A stretch of DNA of 64,000 nucleotides from Myroides sp. NP-2 (GTDB lineage: Bacteria > Bacteroidota > Bacteroidia > Flavobacteriales > Flavobacteriaceae). A program made the position numbers and the translations under genes. The stretch lies in the NCBI RefSeq assembly GCF_014145665.1, contig NZ_JACHTD010000004.1:62001-126000 (forward strand), read 5' to 3'. The notes under the pieces were generated by a model. It ran no database searches and was not told the origin of the DNA. It worked only from the letters and a program-made list of their open reading frames with translations. Positions 17,963 through 28,200 of this stretch are shown here, one piece after another; position 1 is the first letter of the stretch, and every line of letters begins with the position of its first letter.

Positions 17963-18538
17963 TTAGCTTCGCTTATTCTTATTGATTTCATCCTGAAGTT
18001 GACGTCTGATTTTTTGTTCGCGTTCCAACGCTAATTTTTTGTACTCTTCGAGTTCACTTTCTGCGTCTATTTGCTTTTTACGCGCGTCTTTCGTGTCCGT
18101 AAAACTCTTTTTGAACTGAATAAACAAAATAACCAACGACAGGAGCAATACTAGAATAATGGACCATACGATTATTTTAAAGGTGCTTTTGTGGGTGCTA
18201 ATCCCTATAAAATCGAGATTGTTTTCTTGTTCAATAGCTACAGATAAGTCTTTTTGAAGCACTTGTAGTTGATTGGACAAGGAGTCAACCGTCGTTTTTT
18301 GTTGGCTCAACGCACTGTTGTCTTGTCGAATCGTCGATTGTAAATTGACGATGGAATCTTTTACATTTTGTTGGAGCTGTTGTAACTTATTTTTTTCTAC
18401 TACCTTGTAATTCTGCCAGTTATTTGACTGGCTGATTAATGTGTTAAATTGATTTTCGATGGTGTTTGTATGACTTTGTGCATAGGAGCACAGGGTAACT
18501 GTTAGTAAGGTGGCAGATAAAATAATTGTTTTTTTCAT
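17963..18538 (-). CDS. Exported coiled-coil protein with one membrane helix
   Basis: 191 residues. A signal peptide (MKKTIILSATLLTVTLCSYAQ) is followed by a long Gln/Asn-rich coiled coil (about 28-105: LQQLQQNVKDSIVNLQSTIRQ and onward), a membrane helix at about 122-142 (FKIIVWSIILVLLLSLVILFI), and a charged cytoplasmic helix (about 145-191) rich in Lys, Glu and Arg. The arrangement resembles a periplasmic coiled-coil stalk anchored in the inner membrane. I recognise no family or catalytic motif. It is monocistronic and convergent with the helicase. Confidence 0.7.
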   Translation of the reverse strand: MKKTIILSATLLTVTLCSYAQSHTNTIENQFNTLISQSNNWQNYKVVEKNKLQQLQQNVKDSIVNLQSTIRQDNSALSQQKTTVDSLSNQLQVLQKDLSVAIEQENNLDFIGISTHKSTFKIIVWSIILVLLLSLVILFIQFKKSFTDTKDARKKQIDAESELEEYKKLALEREQKIRRQLQDEINKNKRS

Positions 18539-18995
18539 TAAATAAATTTTTGAGTATATTTTTCTAATCGCATATATAAAGTCAGAATAAATTACCTATA
18601 AAACGTAAATATATCTAGAAAAATATAGGGGCGCAAAAATTAATTCGCAAAACGCATATTAGGCGATTAAATGAGCTATGCTACCAGGGCTGCAATTGAG
18701 CTATCCATATACTGCTCTTCTGCACCTTGAACGTTCGTTTGTATTCGGATTATGGTCGTACACAACTAAACAAAAATAGCGGTAGTCGGTTTGAGTAGGT
18801 ATAGCAGCAGTTCTATTGGGAAGATGTCGTCAATTTGATTTTCGTTTGTACACCTGCCTCTCCCAAAATAAAAAGAAATAAGGCACTGCCTTGTCAGTAG
18901 AAAAGAGTTAAAAGTCAACAAAAAAAGCCCAAATAAGTAGGCTTGGTATTGCCAATTCAATTCAATTGATGAACTTTGAATAAATATCTTTGTAT
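18539..18995. other. Intergenic region upstream of an AraC gene
   Basis: About 450 bp between divergent genes. The 64-codon minus-strand ORF here has no coding character. TATCTTTG at 18985-18992 matches the -7 consensus just before the AraC start and, if used, would give an almost leaderless transcript. No TTG at ideal spacing was found, so this is weak. Confidence 0.4.
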
Positions 18996-19859
18996 ATGAT
19001 AGACAATCAAATTAATGCAGATGAGTTTGTTTCCAAGTTCATGGATATGAGTAGGAATCATTTAACCTATATTCCTACTCCGATTAAAATTTTTGCACTA
19101 AAAGACATTGCGCCTTACCTCAAGATTCCGATTCCCCCCATTTTCTTTGGTTACAATTTGTTGATTCACTTGACCAAGGGGTATTTTACCCAGCGCATTG
19201 ATTCGACAACCTTTACAGTAGAAGCCCCTGCGGTTTTGCTGTGTAACTACGGCTATATTTCGGCTATCGAATCTGTGGATAAGTCTGCAGAAGGGTATTG
19301 TGTATTGATCAAGGAACAGGCGATGACCTCCATGTTTCGCGAAACCCAAATCTTGAATATTTTTACCATTTCACCTTTGCTCAATCTCAATGCGCAAAAC
19401 AGTGCTACGCTTACTAACCTGCTGGATTTACTGCATACCGAAATTCACAGCGATAAGCCCTATAAAGAACTGTATGAAAGCATTTTTAAGACTATTGCTT
19501 TGAAGGTGATTAAGTTGTCGGATGCTACCCGCGCTATCGAACGCAAACAAGAAATCGCCATTGCATTTAAACAACTCGTCCATTTGCACTTTAATAAACA
19601 AAAGACGGTTGATTTTTACGCTGATCAACTCAAAGTGTCGATCAATTACTTGAATCGCTGTGTTTCTGCAGTATACCAAAAATCATCTAAGCAACTGATC
19701 TTGGAAATTGCCATTATCCACAGCCAACTTTTATTGTTGGAAACCAATAAGAGTATCGCTACCATTGCCTATGAGCTCGATTTTGTCGATCCTTCCTATT
19801 TTGCCCGACTTTTTAAAAAACACGTTGGTATTACCCCTTCAGCCTATCGAAAAATTTAA
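18996..19859 (+). CDS. AraC-family transcriptional regulator
   Basis: 287 residues from the ATG at 18996; an in-frame TTG at 18990 is less likely. The N-terminal half (about 1-180) resembles the cupin-like sensing domain of the family (AEGYCVLIKEQAM). The C-terminal double helix-turn-helix occupies about 190-287, ending IATIAYELDFVDPSYFARLFKKHVGITPSAYRKI, the classic second HTH signature. It lies 207 bp before an acyl-CoA dehydrogenase-like gene on the same strand and may control it. The ligand is unknown. Confidence 0.85.
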   Translation: MIDNQINADEFVSKFMDMSRNHLTYIPTPIKIFALKDIAPYLKIPIPPIFFGYNLLIHLTKGYFTQRIDSTTFTVEAPAVLLCNYGYISAIESVDKSAEGYCVLIKEQAMTSMFRETQILNIFTISPLLNLNAQNSATLTNLLDLLHTEIHSDKPYKELYESIFKTIALKVIKLSDATRAIERKQEIAIAFKQLVHLHFNKQKTVDFYADQLKVSINYLNRCVSAVYQKSSKQLILEIAIIHSQLLLLETNKSIATIAYELDFVDPSYFARLFKKHVGITPSAYRKI

Positions 19860-20066
19860 CTAGTAACAGATTTTGTTAATGCACGATTTGTCCTAGTTTT
19901 AATCTAAACTATCATATTTGTTTCGCAATCAGCTTCTTAAATTTGTTCGAAGTAGTGTTTGATCGTACTTATCTATGGGGAAGAATAAATTACTTCCAAT
20001 TTTTTTATTCCAGTGGAGGAGTAACTATCAAGCAGTAAAGTTTTTAAATGAAATAAGGAGTAAGTT

Positions 20067-21563
20067 ATGAATGCAGTAGTAGAACAGATCGATTTTAATA
20101 CCTATATCACAGCGTTTAAGAAGCAATTAAAGTATTTGTTTCGCGAAAAATACAATTATAATGACATGGGGCTGACCCGTGATTTCCCGGCTGAGTTAAT
20201 GGAGGAGATTATGGAGGAAAAACCGTTGGCTGTTGCCATTCCCACGGAGCATGGTGGGCGAGGAGTACAAGTAAAAGAGTGCTTGCAAATACTCGCTGCT
20301 GCTTCGTATGAATCATTGCCCTTGTCGTTGATGTTTGGGATTAATATTGCGCTTTTTTTGGAACCACTGGCAAAATACGGTCAACCAGCTGTTCAGCAAC
20401 GCGTCTTTCAACAGTTTATGGAAAACAAAGCCATGGGCGGTTTGATGATTACAGAAAAAGCCCACGGCAGTGATGCTTTGAATATGAAAACGGCATTTCA
20501 ACACAAAGAAGGCCTGTTCTATATTAAAGGACAAAAACACTGGCAGGGCTTGAGTGGTGCGGCTGATTTTTGGTTGGTAACAGCAAGAGAAACCAAAGCT
20601 AACGGAGAACTGTCTCGCGATATTGACTTTTTTGTTTCTGAAAACAACAGAGCTGATCAGCATATTCCGATGACACATCGCTATAACAACTTAGGACTTT
20701 ACGCCATTCCGTATGGCATAAACGAAATAGATATTGCCGTTCCTTCTGAGCAAAAGCTAGTAACGGAAAGCACGGGAATTAAGTTAATGCTCGATACGCT
20801 ACACCGCAGTCGATTGCAATTTCCAGGGATGGGATTGGGTTTTATTCAACGATTGTTAGACGAATCATTGGCGCATTGTCAAGAAAGACAAGTAGGAGGC
20901 GTTTCACTGTTGAGTATAGATTCGGTAAAAAATCAAATTGCCAAGATTCAAGCGGCTTATACCCTGTGTTCGGGTATGTGTATTTTCAGCGTAGCGACAA
21001 GTGGCATTGAGAATGATTTAGCTTCGATGAGTATTGAGGCCAATGTACTCAAAGCGGTGGTGACGGATTTAATGCAAGAATCAGCTCAAATTAGCTTGCA
21101 ATTAGCAGGGGCTAATGGATATCGCTTGGACCATATTGCAGGGCGATCACTGGTGGACTGTAGACCTTTTCAGATTTTTGAGGGTTCCAATGAAATGTTG
21201 TATACGCAAATTGCCGAAGGAATTGTCAAATTGATGCGCAAAGCCAAGGAAACCAATTTATATCGCTTTTTACAAGGATATGAACGCAGCAAGAAAAGTG
21301 TGGATTTGTTTCCTACCTACTTTGATTTTACGGTAGACAGCACAGTCAAACAACGCAATATGTTGCTCATTGGCAAGATGCTTTCTCGTGTCATTAGCTT
21401 TCAATTTGTGTTGGAAATGGACGATTTTAACCCCCAACTCGTAGAGATTACCCGTCAACAAGTGGAAGCGGATTTAGCTGCGTTTTACGGACAGTTTATG
21501 ACCCAAAATGATGTGGATCCTATCTTGGATTATCAAGTCAACTCAGATTGGACGCGTTTTTAA
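20067..21563 (+). CDS. Acyl-CoA dehydrogenase family protein
   Basis: 498 residues, longer than the usual 380. N-terminal helical domain about 1-125, beta domain about 130-240 (GGLMITEKAHGSDALNMKTAF, then GQKHWQGLSGAADFWLVTAR, matching the flavin-contacting TE.. and K.W..... motifs), C-terminal helical domain about 245-400 (RLQFPGMGLGFIQRLLDES, LAGANGYRLDHIAGRSLVDCRPFQIFEGSNEML). An extra helical tail of about 100 residues follows. The fold oxidises acyl thioesters with FAD; this member may act on an unusual substrate. The start is supported by a purine-rich AAGGAG 8 bp upstream, rare in this phylum. A strong terminator follows, so it is monocistronic. Confidence 0.85.
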   Translation: MNAVVEQIDFNTYITAFKKQLKYLFREKYNYNDMGLTRDFPAELMEEIMEEKPLAVAIPTEHGGRGVQVKECLQILAAASYESLPLSLMFGINIALFLEPLAKYGQPAVQQRVFQQFMENKAMGGLMITEKAHGSDALNMKTAFQHKEGLFYIKGQKHWQGLSGAADFWLVTARETKANGELSRDIDFFVSENNRADQHIPMTHRYNNLGLYAIPYGINEIDIAVPSEQKLVTESTGIKLMLDTLHRSRLQFPGMGLGFIQRLLDESLAHCQERQVGGVSLLSIDSVKNQIAKIQAAYTLCSGMCIFSVATSGIENDLASMSIEANVLKAVVTDLMQESAQISLQLAGANGYRLDHIAGRSLVDCRPFQIFEGSNEMLYTQIAEGIVKLMRKAKETNLYRFLQGYERSKKSVDLFPTYFDFTVDSTVKQRNMLLIGKMLSRVISFQFVLEMDDFNPQLVEITRQQVEADLAAFYGQFMTQNDVDPILDYQVNSDWTRF

Positions 21564-21589
21564 ACCTAGATACTTTGACTAAATAAATA

Positions 21590-21616
21590 AGAGGGTGTCC
21601 TTTTGGGACACCCTCT
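21590..21616 (+). terminator. Rho-independent terminator
   Basis: Perfect 11-bp stem (AGAGGGTGTCC with GGACACCCTCT) with a 5-nt loop of TTTTG, then TTTG, 26 bp after the acyl-CoA dehydrogenase stop. Confidence 0.9.
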
Positions 21617-22332
21617 TTGTATGGTATAAAACGCAACTTTTTCCTTTGATTAAATCTTCTTGCAAGTAAAACGAATGTTAAACTCCGATCTCGCGGATTT
21701 GGCAATCCTTGCCTTTAGCTAGTCCGATAGCGCAAATTCCTCTTTTTACAATCGTTTTGTTCTATTCAGATTCTACACGAATACGCTACAAAATCACATC
21801 AGTCAAAATTAACTTGAAATACCCCCTTCCGTGTTTGTCCATTATTGGGCAAAAAAGCACAAAAGGGTTTGTTTTTCCTTCAATAAACAACACAAATAAC
21901 TGTTTTTCAGTTGTTTATTTGGTTTTGTTTTAGTTTTGTTCGGGTCTTCTTCGATAAACCTTCGTATTTACGGGGGTTTAAGCCCGATTTACCGAAGCTG
22001 ACTCGAACATGACTCGAACATGACCCGAACAAATCCCAACACCCTTTACTGATTTACTACAAGAAATTAAACACTTCTTTTTCGTCTAAATTCATGTGAA
22101 AATAAAAAGCTGCACGATTGGGGGGCCGCGCGATCGGGACAAACAATAAAAAAAACCGTCTACAAAAGGCGGGATTCTGTTTTTTAGGCTTTTTAGACAG
22201 CTCCTATCTTTGCCCCCTCTTGAGCCTCTGCCTATAAAATGCAAATTTTACTTTCCTTCCTAGTATCGACTGCAAGAAGTTGGTTGACCATGTGTTTTAT
22301 CCGTATCTTTAAGCACTATTTAACGAAAAACT
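21617..22332. other. Long intergenic region with a structured element
   Basis: About 715 bp without a credible gene; the 74-codon ORF starting at 21709 has poor coding character. It holds an AT-rich imperfect hairpin near 21885-21930, the inverted and tandem repeat element at 21936-22032 (annotated separately), and a weak CCGTC/GGCGG hairpin with flanking A and T runs near 22150-22190. Confidence 0.5.
21936..22032. repeat. 97-bp structured intergenic element with 11-bp terminal inverted repeats
   Basis: The ends are TTGTTCGGGTC and its exact complement GACCCGAACAA. Next to the right end are three tandem 11-bp units (GACTCGAACAT twice, then GACCCGAACAA, from 22000). Inside, TTCGATAAA pairs with TTTACCGAA (one mismatch) around a GGGTTTAAGCCC core. 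The whole can fold into one long stem. It could be a small non-autonomous element or an intergenic repeat. Confidence 0.6.
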
Positions 22333-22869
22333 ATGAAGATAGGAGAAGATGCTTTAGGCGTAAGCAAAAAAGACGCAACTAAGATTGTAAGCCTTGTGAT
22401 TATAGGCTATATCCTTTTGGGAGTGCTAATGGATTGGTTATTTGACCGAAGCCTGGAAGCGTGGTACTATTATTTGGTAAAAGGTGTGCTGTTTGGTGTA
22501 TTTTTCTCCTTGGTATTTTACTTCTTTTTGAAGAAGATGACCAAAGGAGTTTTACTTCAATTAGATTTACCTTTAGAAGAAGGTGAAGTCTTGGAAGCTT
22601 ATGGCGTTGCCAATTTATTTTTAAACCGACAAGCTATTGGAGGAAAATTAGGCATCACCCAAGACTATTTACTGTTCCACTCTCATAAATTTAATTTTAC
22701 GAAAAAAACGGTCCGCATTGCTTTTGCTGATATACAGCATATCAAACCATGCAAAACTATGGGGTTGATCGACAATGGGGTAAAGGTGATCTTGGCGGAT
22801 CAAACGTGTCGTTTTGTGGTAAATGATCGCACAAAATGGATGGAGTTGTTGCAGGAAAAACTCAAGTAA
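22333..22869 (+). CDS. Two-helix membrane protein with GRAM/PH-like C-terminal domain
   Basis: 178 residues. Two membrane helices at about 18-36 and 45-68. A beta-rich cytoplasmic domain follows (about 75-178: LEAYGVANLFLNRQAIGGKLGITQDYLLFHSHKFNFTKKTVRIAFADIQHIKP). Its GxLxIT..xLxFxS and IxxxDIxxI pattern resembles GRAM or bacterial PH domains. These usually bind membranes or proteins; no enzyme activity is suggested. It is the first of three closely spaced plus-strand genes (the LRR and MORN-like proteins follow). Confidence 0.65.
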   Translation: MKIGEDALGVSKKDATKIVSLVIIGYILLGVLMDWLFDRSLEAWYYYLVKGVLFGVFFSLVFYFFLKKMTKGVLLQLDLPLEEGEVLEAYGVANLFLNRQAIGGKLGITQDYLLFHSHKFNFTKKTVRIAFADIQHIKPCKTMGLIDNGVKVILADQTCRFVVNDRTKWMELLQEKLK

Positions 22870-22922
22870 AAGAACAGGATGAACGAGTGTTACGACCAAG
22901 ACCCAAAACAAGAGTAAACGCC

Positions 22923-23891
22923 ATGAAAAAACATACCTATACCTATACGCCAAGTTGCAAAGCACTGGTTGTCTTTAGCAAACCAACAGTAGATTTATAT
23001 CAGGAGCCTTATTTGAATGAAATAGAGGATTTGTCTATTGACAATGCCGCTGCCTTTCAGGTTGATCTAACGAAATTTCCTCGGGTAAAAAGGCTTACTA
23101 TCGCCACGAAAGAGCCTTATACCCTAGATGATCTCGCTCATTTACAGCAGTTGGAAGAAATAAATACCAATTGTTCTTTACCTGAAAGTGTAACGGAGCT
23201 CAGCCAATTAAAGACGATAAAATTAAGTGATCAAGCGCTGTTACACGCACCAGTGACATTGAAGGATGCAGCTGTTACCTCGTTGTCACTCTATTATGCT
23301 CCAGAAGGAGAGTTGCCTATTCCCATGCCTGATTTTGTATATCAAATGACCCAGTTAGAAGAATTGGACTTGACGCTGTGTAATTTTTCTGAATTAAGTG
23401 AAGAAATCAATAGGCTTACTCAATTAAAGGTGTTAAAGATCAGGTGTTCTATGACGTATTTAAGTGATTTTCCCTCCTTATCAGGCCTATTGAACCTGCG
23501 CCATCTCGAGATAAATGGAGAAACAGTACAAGGACAATTAAGACCTAAATTCGCCCTTTTTTCAAAAGTTTTGGAACAAGTGTGTCAGCTGAGTGAATTG
23601 GAAACATTGGATATCAGCAGTTGGTATCCGAAGAACCAAAAAGAGCGAATAGCCTTTGAGGGAAAGAAAAATTCTCTACCTGATATTTTTGATCGCTTTC
23701 ATAAGCTAAAGAAACTGACGATCGCGTGGATGAAGTTGGATTATTTACCACCCTCTATTTTTCAACTGCACAGCTTAGAAGAATTGAATATAGTTGCTAA
23801 TTATCTAGCAGAAGAAGAGCTTGATCATTTGCAACGACAACTACCTCAACTGAAAATTGTCGGAAGAGGACACAACAAGAGCCGTTTTTAA
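22923..23891 (+). CDS. Leucine-rich-repeat protein
   Basis: 322 residues from the ATG at 22923. An in-frame ATG at 22836 would overlap the previous gene and add an unlikely Arg/Lys-rich stretch (DERVLRPRPKTRVN), so I reject it. From about residue 45 onward, LRR units of about 22-25 residues recur (LEELDLTLCNFSELSEEINRLTQL, LKVLKIRCSMTYLSDFPSLSGLLNL, LKKLTIAWMKLDYLPPSIFQLHSL). There is no signal peptide, so it is probably cytoplasmic. LRRs bind proteins; no partner is evident. It is 53 bp after the PH-like gene and 36 bp before the MORN-like lipoprotein, so co-transcription is likely. Confidence 0.8.
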   Translation: MKKHTYTYTPSCKALVVFSKPTVDLYQEPYLNEIEDLSIDNAAAFQVDLTKFPRVKRLTIATKEPYTLDDLAHLQQLEEINTNCSLPESVTELSQLKTIKLSDQALLHAPVTLKDAAVTSLSLYYAPEGELPIPMPDFVYQMTQLEELDLTLCNFSELSEEINRLTQLKVLKIRCSMTYLSDFPSLSGLLNLRHLEINGETVQGQLRPKFALFSKVLEQVCQLSELETLDISSWYPKNQKERIAFEGKKNSLPDIFDRFHKLKKLTIAWMKLDYLPPSIFQLHSLEELNIVANYLAEEELDHLQRQLPQLKIVGRGHNKSRF

Positions 23892-23927
23892 TCGAAGCGC
23901 AAAGACAAAGAACAAAAAAACAAAAAG

Positions 23928-24656
23928 ATGAAAAGAGCGTTAAGCATTGTATTACTTGTGATAGTATGCCTGAGTTGCGGTAAAAAAGAAGGGCGTATAG
24001 ACGACCTTGAAGTTCGCAATGGAGTGACCTATGAAAAAAAGGCAACCAAAGCATTTGCTGGAATTGCTAGGAGTTATCACGCAAATGGACAAGTAGAGGT
24101 AGAGGAACAGTATAGCCATGGTAAGTTGGAGGGCATTAGCAAGCGCTATTATGCAGATGGACAGCTAAGAGTAGAAGTCAACTTTGCACAGGGTGAACGA
24201 GAGGGAATTATGAAGGAGTATGATCCACAGGGACACCTCCTTATGGAAACCACGTATAAGAAAGGAAAGGTAGACGGAAATAAGAAAGAGTATTATACTA
24301 GCGGACAAGTTGCCATTGATGCAAGCTTTAAAGCGGGAAAACTGCATGGCGGAAGTAAAAAGTATACAGAAACGGGACAACTGATTCTGGAAACAAACTT
24401 TAAGGATGGACTAGAAGATGGCGTAACGAGAGGATACTATGAAAACGGACAACTAGCCGTTGAAACGCATTATAGCAACGGGAAATTAGATGGAGTGAGC
24501 ACGGAATATCACAAGAACGGACAACGATCAGGAGAAGCGAGCTATAAGGATGGAGTATTAGATGGGATAGTTAGGGGATATGATGCTGATGGACAATTGA
24601 TCGGAGAGGCAACCTATGTCGATGGGATACTGAAGGAGAGTAGTAAAAAGGAATAG
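23928..24656 (+). CDS. MORN-like repeat lipoprotein
   Basis: 242 residues with a lipoprotein signal (MKRALSIVLLVIVCLSCGKKE; lipobox LSCG). The body is about eight tandem units of roughly 23 residues, each with Y-x-x-x-G-Q-x-x-x-E-x-x-Y-x-x-G-K-x-x-G (for example YYADGQLRVEVNFAQGEREG and YYENGQLAVETHYSNGKLDG). These are MORN_2/YwqK-type repeats. YwqK itself is the antitoxin of a Bacillus polymorphic toxin, but such proteins are widespread in Bacteroidota and no toxin gene is adjacent. It probably sits in the outer membrane as a binding protein. Confidence 0.8.
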   Translation: MKRALSIVLLVIVCLSCGKKEGRIDDLEVRNGVTYEKKATKAFAGIARSYHANGQVEVEEQYSHGKLEGISKRYYADGQLRVEVNFAQGEREGIMKEYDPQGHLLMETTYKKGKVDGNKKEYYTSGQVAIDASFKAGKLHGGSKKYTETGQLILETNFKDGLEDGVTRGYYENGQLAVETHYSNGKLDGVSTEYHKNGQRSGEASYKDGVLDGIVRGYDADGQLIGEATYVDGILKESSKKE

Positions 24657-25260
24657 GGATGTCACTGTACAAGAATTGGATTAATTGATTTTTATAGAAG
24701 TCATGTTTTTTCTTTATAAAAAAGCTTTTTGATTTTCTATTTTTTTAGGCCTAATATCTAGTTATTTTACTTTTTTTTACAACGCGTTTTTACGCGTTTT
24801 TTTTATGATTCTGATCATCGGATCAAGATTATTTTTTAGCAATTACAGAGTAAATTCAGGTTTTTGTAACAATAAGTATTTGTATTAGGTTTAGAATATC
24901 TTCTTTTTAAAATACGTATCTACTTTAAAATCAATTTATTGTGTTTGGAATTGACAAATGTCCCCTATTTGTCCACCCCCTAAATTAGCATTGTTTTAAC
25001 AAAATGAAATACCTTGTTCTCAATTGTGTTCTTTGTTGACTACATATAAAACGAAGAATGCGATTTTTAATCCCCTTAACTAGAACATAGAATGAAGCAA
25101 AAATGGCGTTTACAAGGGCTTTTTTATTTGGTTTTTCACGTCCAATCGTCGCCCAGATTCAGACTAGATCAGAGTCAGATTATAGCTGTTTTTTACTTAG
25201 TAACGGCTCAAAGGATTGGCCTAGCTAAGTTGGAGATTTACAGGATGAACTAAACGAATA
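24657..25260. other. Intergenic region upstream of the giant MBG-repeat protein
   Basis: About 600 bp, AT-rich. It holds the terminator at 24781-24804. It presumably carries the promoter of the 25261 gene, but I found no convincing -33/-7 pair. No gene or RNA is evident. Confidence 0.4.
24781..24804 (+). terminator. Rho-independent terminator
   Basis: AACGCGT and ACGCGTT form a 7-bp stem around a TTTT loop, followed by TTTTTT. It lies 125 bp after the MORN-like lipoprotein. Confidence 0.7.
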
Positions 25261-28200
25261 ATGATGAACAAACAACTACTTTTAATAAGCTTTCTACTTG
25301 GTATGCTTTTATCGGCACAGCTAATCAAAGGACAAAATTATACCCCTTTAGCGATCACCTCTGGTTTTAATGAAGATGTTATTGCAGAGGATCGGCCTGC
25401 ATCGACTTATACTACTGCAGCGGTTGATGCAACAAATTCTGGTGCGAATAATGCGTTTATGAGTAAGAATTACCCCGATGCTACGGTAGGACTACCAGAA
25501 AATGGATTAATTCATTCTATTGCTACAGCTACGCCTGGATTGACTTTTCAACTAGCGGATTACGATAAAAAGAACAGCTTAAAGATTAATGCGGATAATG
25601 GAACAGGTACTTTAACTGTTCAAATTACACAGAAGCTAAGTATACTCTATATTTTAGCCACTTCGGGTAGTTCCGTTTCAACGTTTACGGGAACAATTAC
25701 TTTTACAGATGGAACGCAACAAGCTTTTGCTACACAATCTGTTCCCGATTGGTATGATCAAGGGACACCGGCAATTGCCATTATGGGAATTGGAAGAGTT
25801 CCTCGTTCTGGAAGCGAAAATCCAGATAATAATACAACGAATCCTAAGCTATTTCAAGTTGCCATTGATATTGACATGGTGAATCAAGATAAGATCATTC
25901 AACAAGTGGCTGTTATTAAAACAAGTTCAACAAGTGGATTTTTAAATATTTTTGCTTTATCCGGTGAAATTACGCCCACATGTAGAAAACCAGTAGATTT
26001 AGGCATTCAGAATTTGACGGCAACAAGTGTGGAGTTAACCTGGAACAGTCCAGGTCATGCGTTTGATATCAAATGGGGAGACCGAAACTTTGCCGTTGCA
26101 ACAGCTGGAACTTTAGTACCTGGTTTTGCTAATGGAGGTACACTTACGGGCCTAACCGCTGATAGGGATTACGACTATTATGTACGCCGGGATTGTGGTG
26201 CTGTAGATGGAGTAAGTACCTGGGCAGGGCCTTTTCGATTTAGAACAGGATATTGCATACCGACAGGAGCTACAAATAATCCAGATGAGATTCTAAATTT
26301 TACACTGTCCAATCTAAATAACAATTCTGTTCCTTCTGAAGGAACAGCTGGCTATAAGAATTATGCTGGAACAGTTGAGCCTGCCGTACTAGAACTAGGG
26401 GAAGCCTACGTAGCTTCTTTGACTAGTGGACCAGGATCTGGACTTCACGGAGCTGCGATTTGGATCGACTATAATAATAATCTTGTTTTTGATGCCAATG
26501 AGCAAGTGAGTGTAATTGGCAATACGATATCACCGAGTACCACGGTTGATTTTCCAAGTTTTACTGTTCCTGCAACTGTACAACCTGGTCTATACCGACT
26601 AAGAGTACAATACCATCACAATAAACCTGGGGCTGATTTAGATCCTTGTAGGCTGGCCCATATTTATGGAGAAACGGAGGATTATAGGATTGAAATTATA
26701 CCTACACCTACCTGTTTTCGACCACTAGATAGCCGCGTACAACGAGTTACTAAAAATTCGGCCCATGTGGTTTGGGATGCTCCGATACAAGGAGATCCAC
26801 CTGCTTTGGGATACAAAATTGAAGTTAGAACAAGTGGGCGTCCAGGTGATGCTACAGGGTTAGTTCGTACGCTAACTACAACTAATTTATCAGAAACGAT
26901 AACGGGATTAGCGATTGAAACAGATTATCTTGTTTACATTCAATCCCTTTGTAGTACAACAGATGAAAGTGCTTGGAGCAAGGTAGCCTTTACGACCTTA
27001 TGTGATTATCCTGAATATGAATTAACAACAGATCCTACAGATTTATCGTTCTGTGGTTCTCGTGCGGTTACTTTAGAAGTGGACACGCAAGGAATCGTCA
27101 ATTGGTATGATTCCGAAACAGCCACAACGCCAATACACACCGGAAATACCTATACCACTACAGTATCAGCTACTTCTTCCTTTTGGTATCAAGTTGTTAC
27201 CCCTGACACGGCTACAATTCCAACTGGTCCTTTAGATGCTGAAGCAGTCGGTTCGTTTAGAAATGATTGGACTACGGCTTGGGGGGTGTATTTTACTATT
27301 TTAGAACCAACCGTATTAAAGAGTATTGATATTTATCCTACTAAGGCGGGACAATATGGTAAAATGAAATTTGTACAAAGAGGAGGAACAGGAGCCACCA
27401 TAGGGGAGATCAATTATACCACAGTGGGTGATTTAACGGCAGAAAAACAAGTCGTTCCTATTAATATTCGATTCGAACCAGGAGACTACACCATAGAAAC
27501 CGATTTACCAGACGATGGTATTCTTAGAAATATAGCTAATGCGTCCTATCCTTATTCCTCAGCAGTAGCTTCTATTACAGGCAATGAATACAACCCTTCG
27601 TATTATATGGGCTATTACAACTGGATTTTTGAAACGGGATGTAAAGCAATGCGAGAAGAAGTTGTCGTTACTGTCATGCCATCTCATAGTATTGCGAATG
27701 CAACAGTAGCGGTTACGGAAACAGAAGGAGCTACCTTACAGATTACTTCAGCCGCTTCGTCCTTTACGATAGAATATGGATTAAGGGGGTTTGAACAAGG
27801 AACAGGAACCGTTGTTGAAGGAGTAGGACATTCCTACGGTTTCAACAGCTTACGCGGGTATACCGCCTATGATGTGTATATACAAGCTCAACCTTGTGGT
27901 CCTTTATATGGTCCTCTGACTTTTACTACCCAAGCACCAACGGATACCCAAGTGATTACAGTTTCAGACCTTAGTAAAAACTATGGGGATCTGCCTTTTG
28001 TTACTGGTGCATCGGATAGTGGATTGCCGTTGAGCTATCAGGTTGAAAACGAAGCAGTAGCTGTTTTTGAACAAGGACAATTGGTCATTAAAGGAGCTGG
28101 TACAACGCGTATTACAGCGAGTCAAGGAGGAGATGCACAATATGTACCTGCTGCAGATGTCGTTTTTACCTTAACGGTCAATAAGGCTCTGTTGACGATT

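Noticed and set aside
17843..18034. 63-codon plus-strand ORF
   Set aside because: It spans a 15-bp inverted repeat and overlaps the end of a convergent real gene; no coding character.
18766..18960. 64-codon minus-strand ORF
   Set aside because: AT-rich intergenic DNA, atypical residue use and no neighbours in frame.
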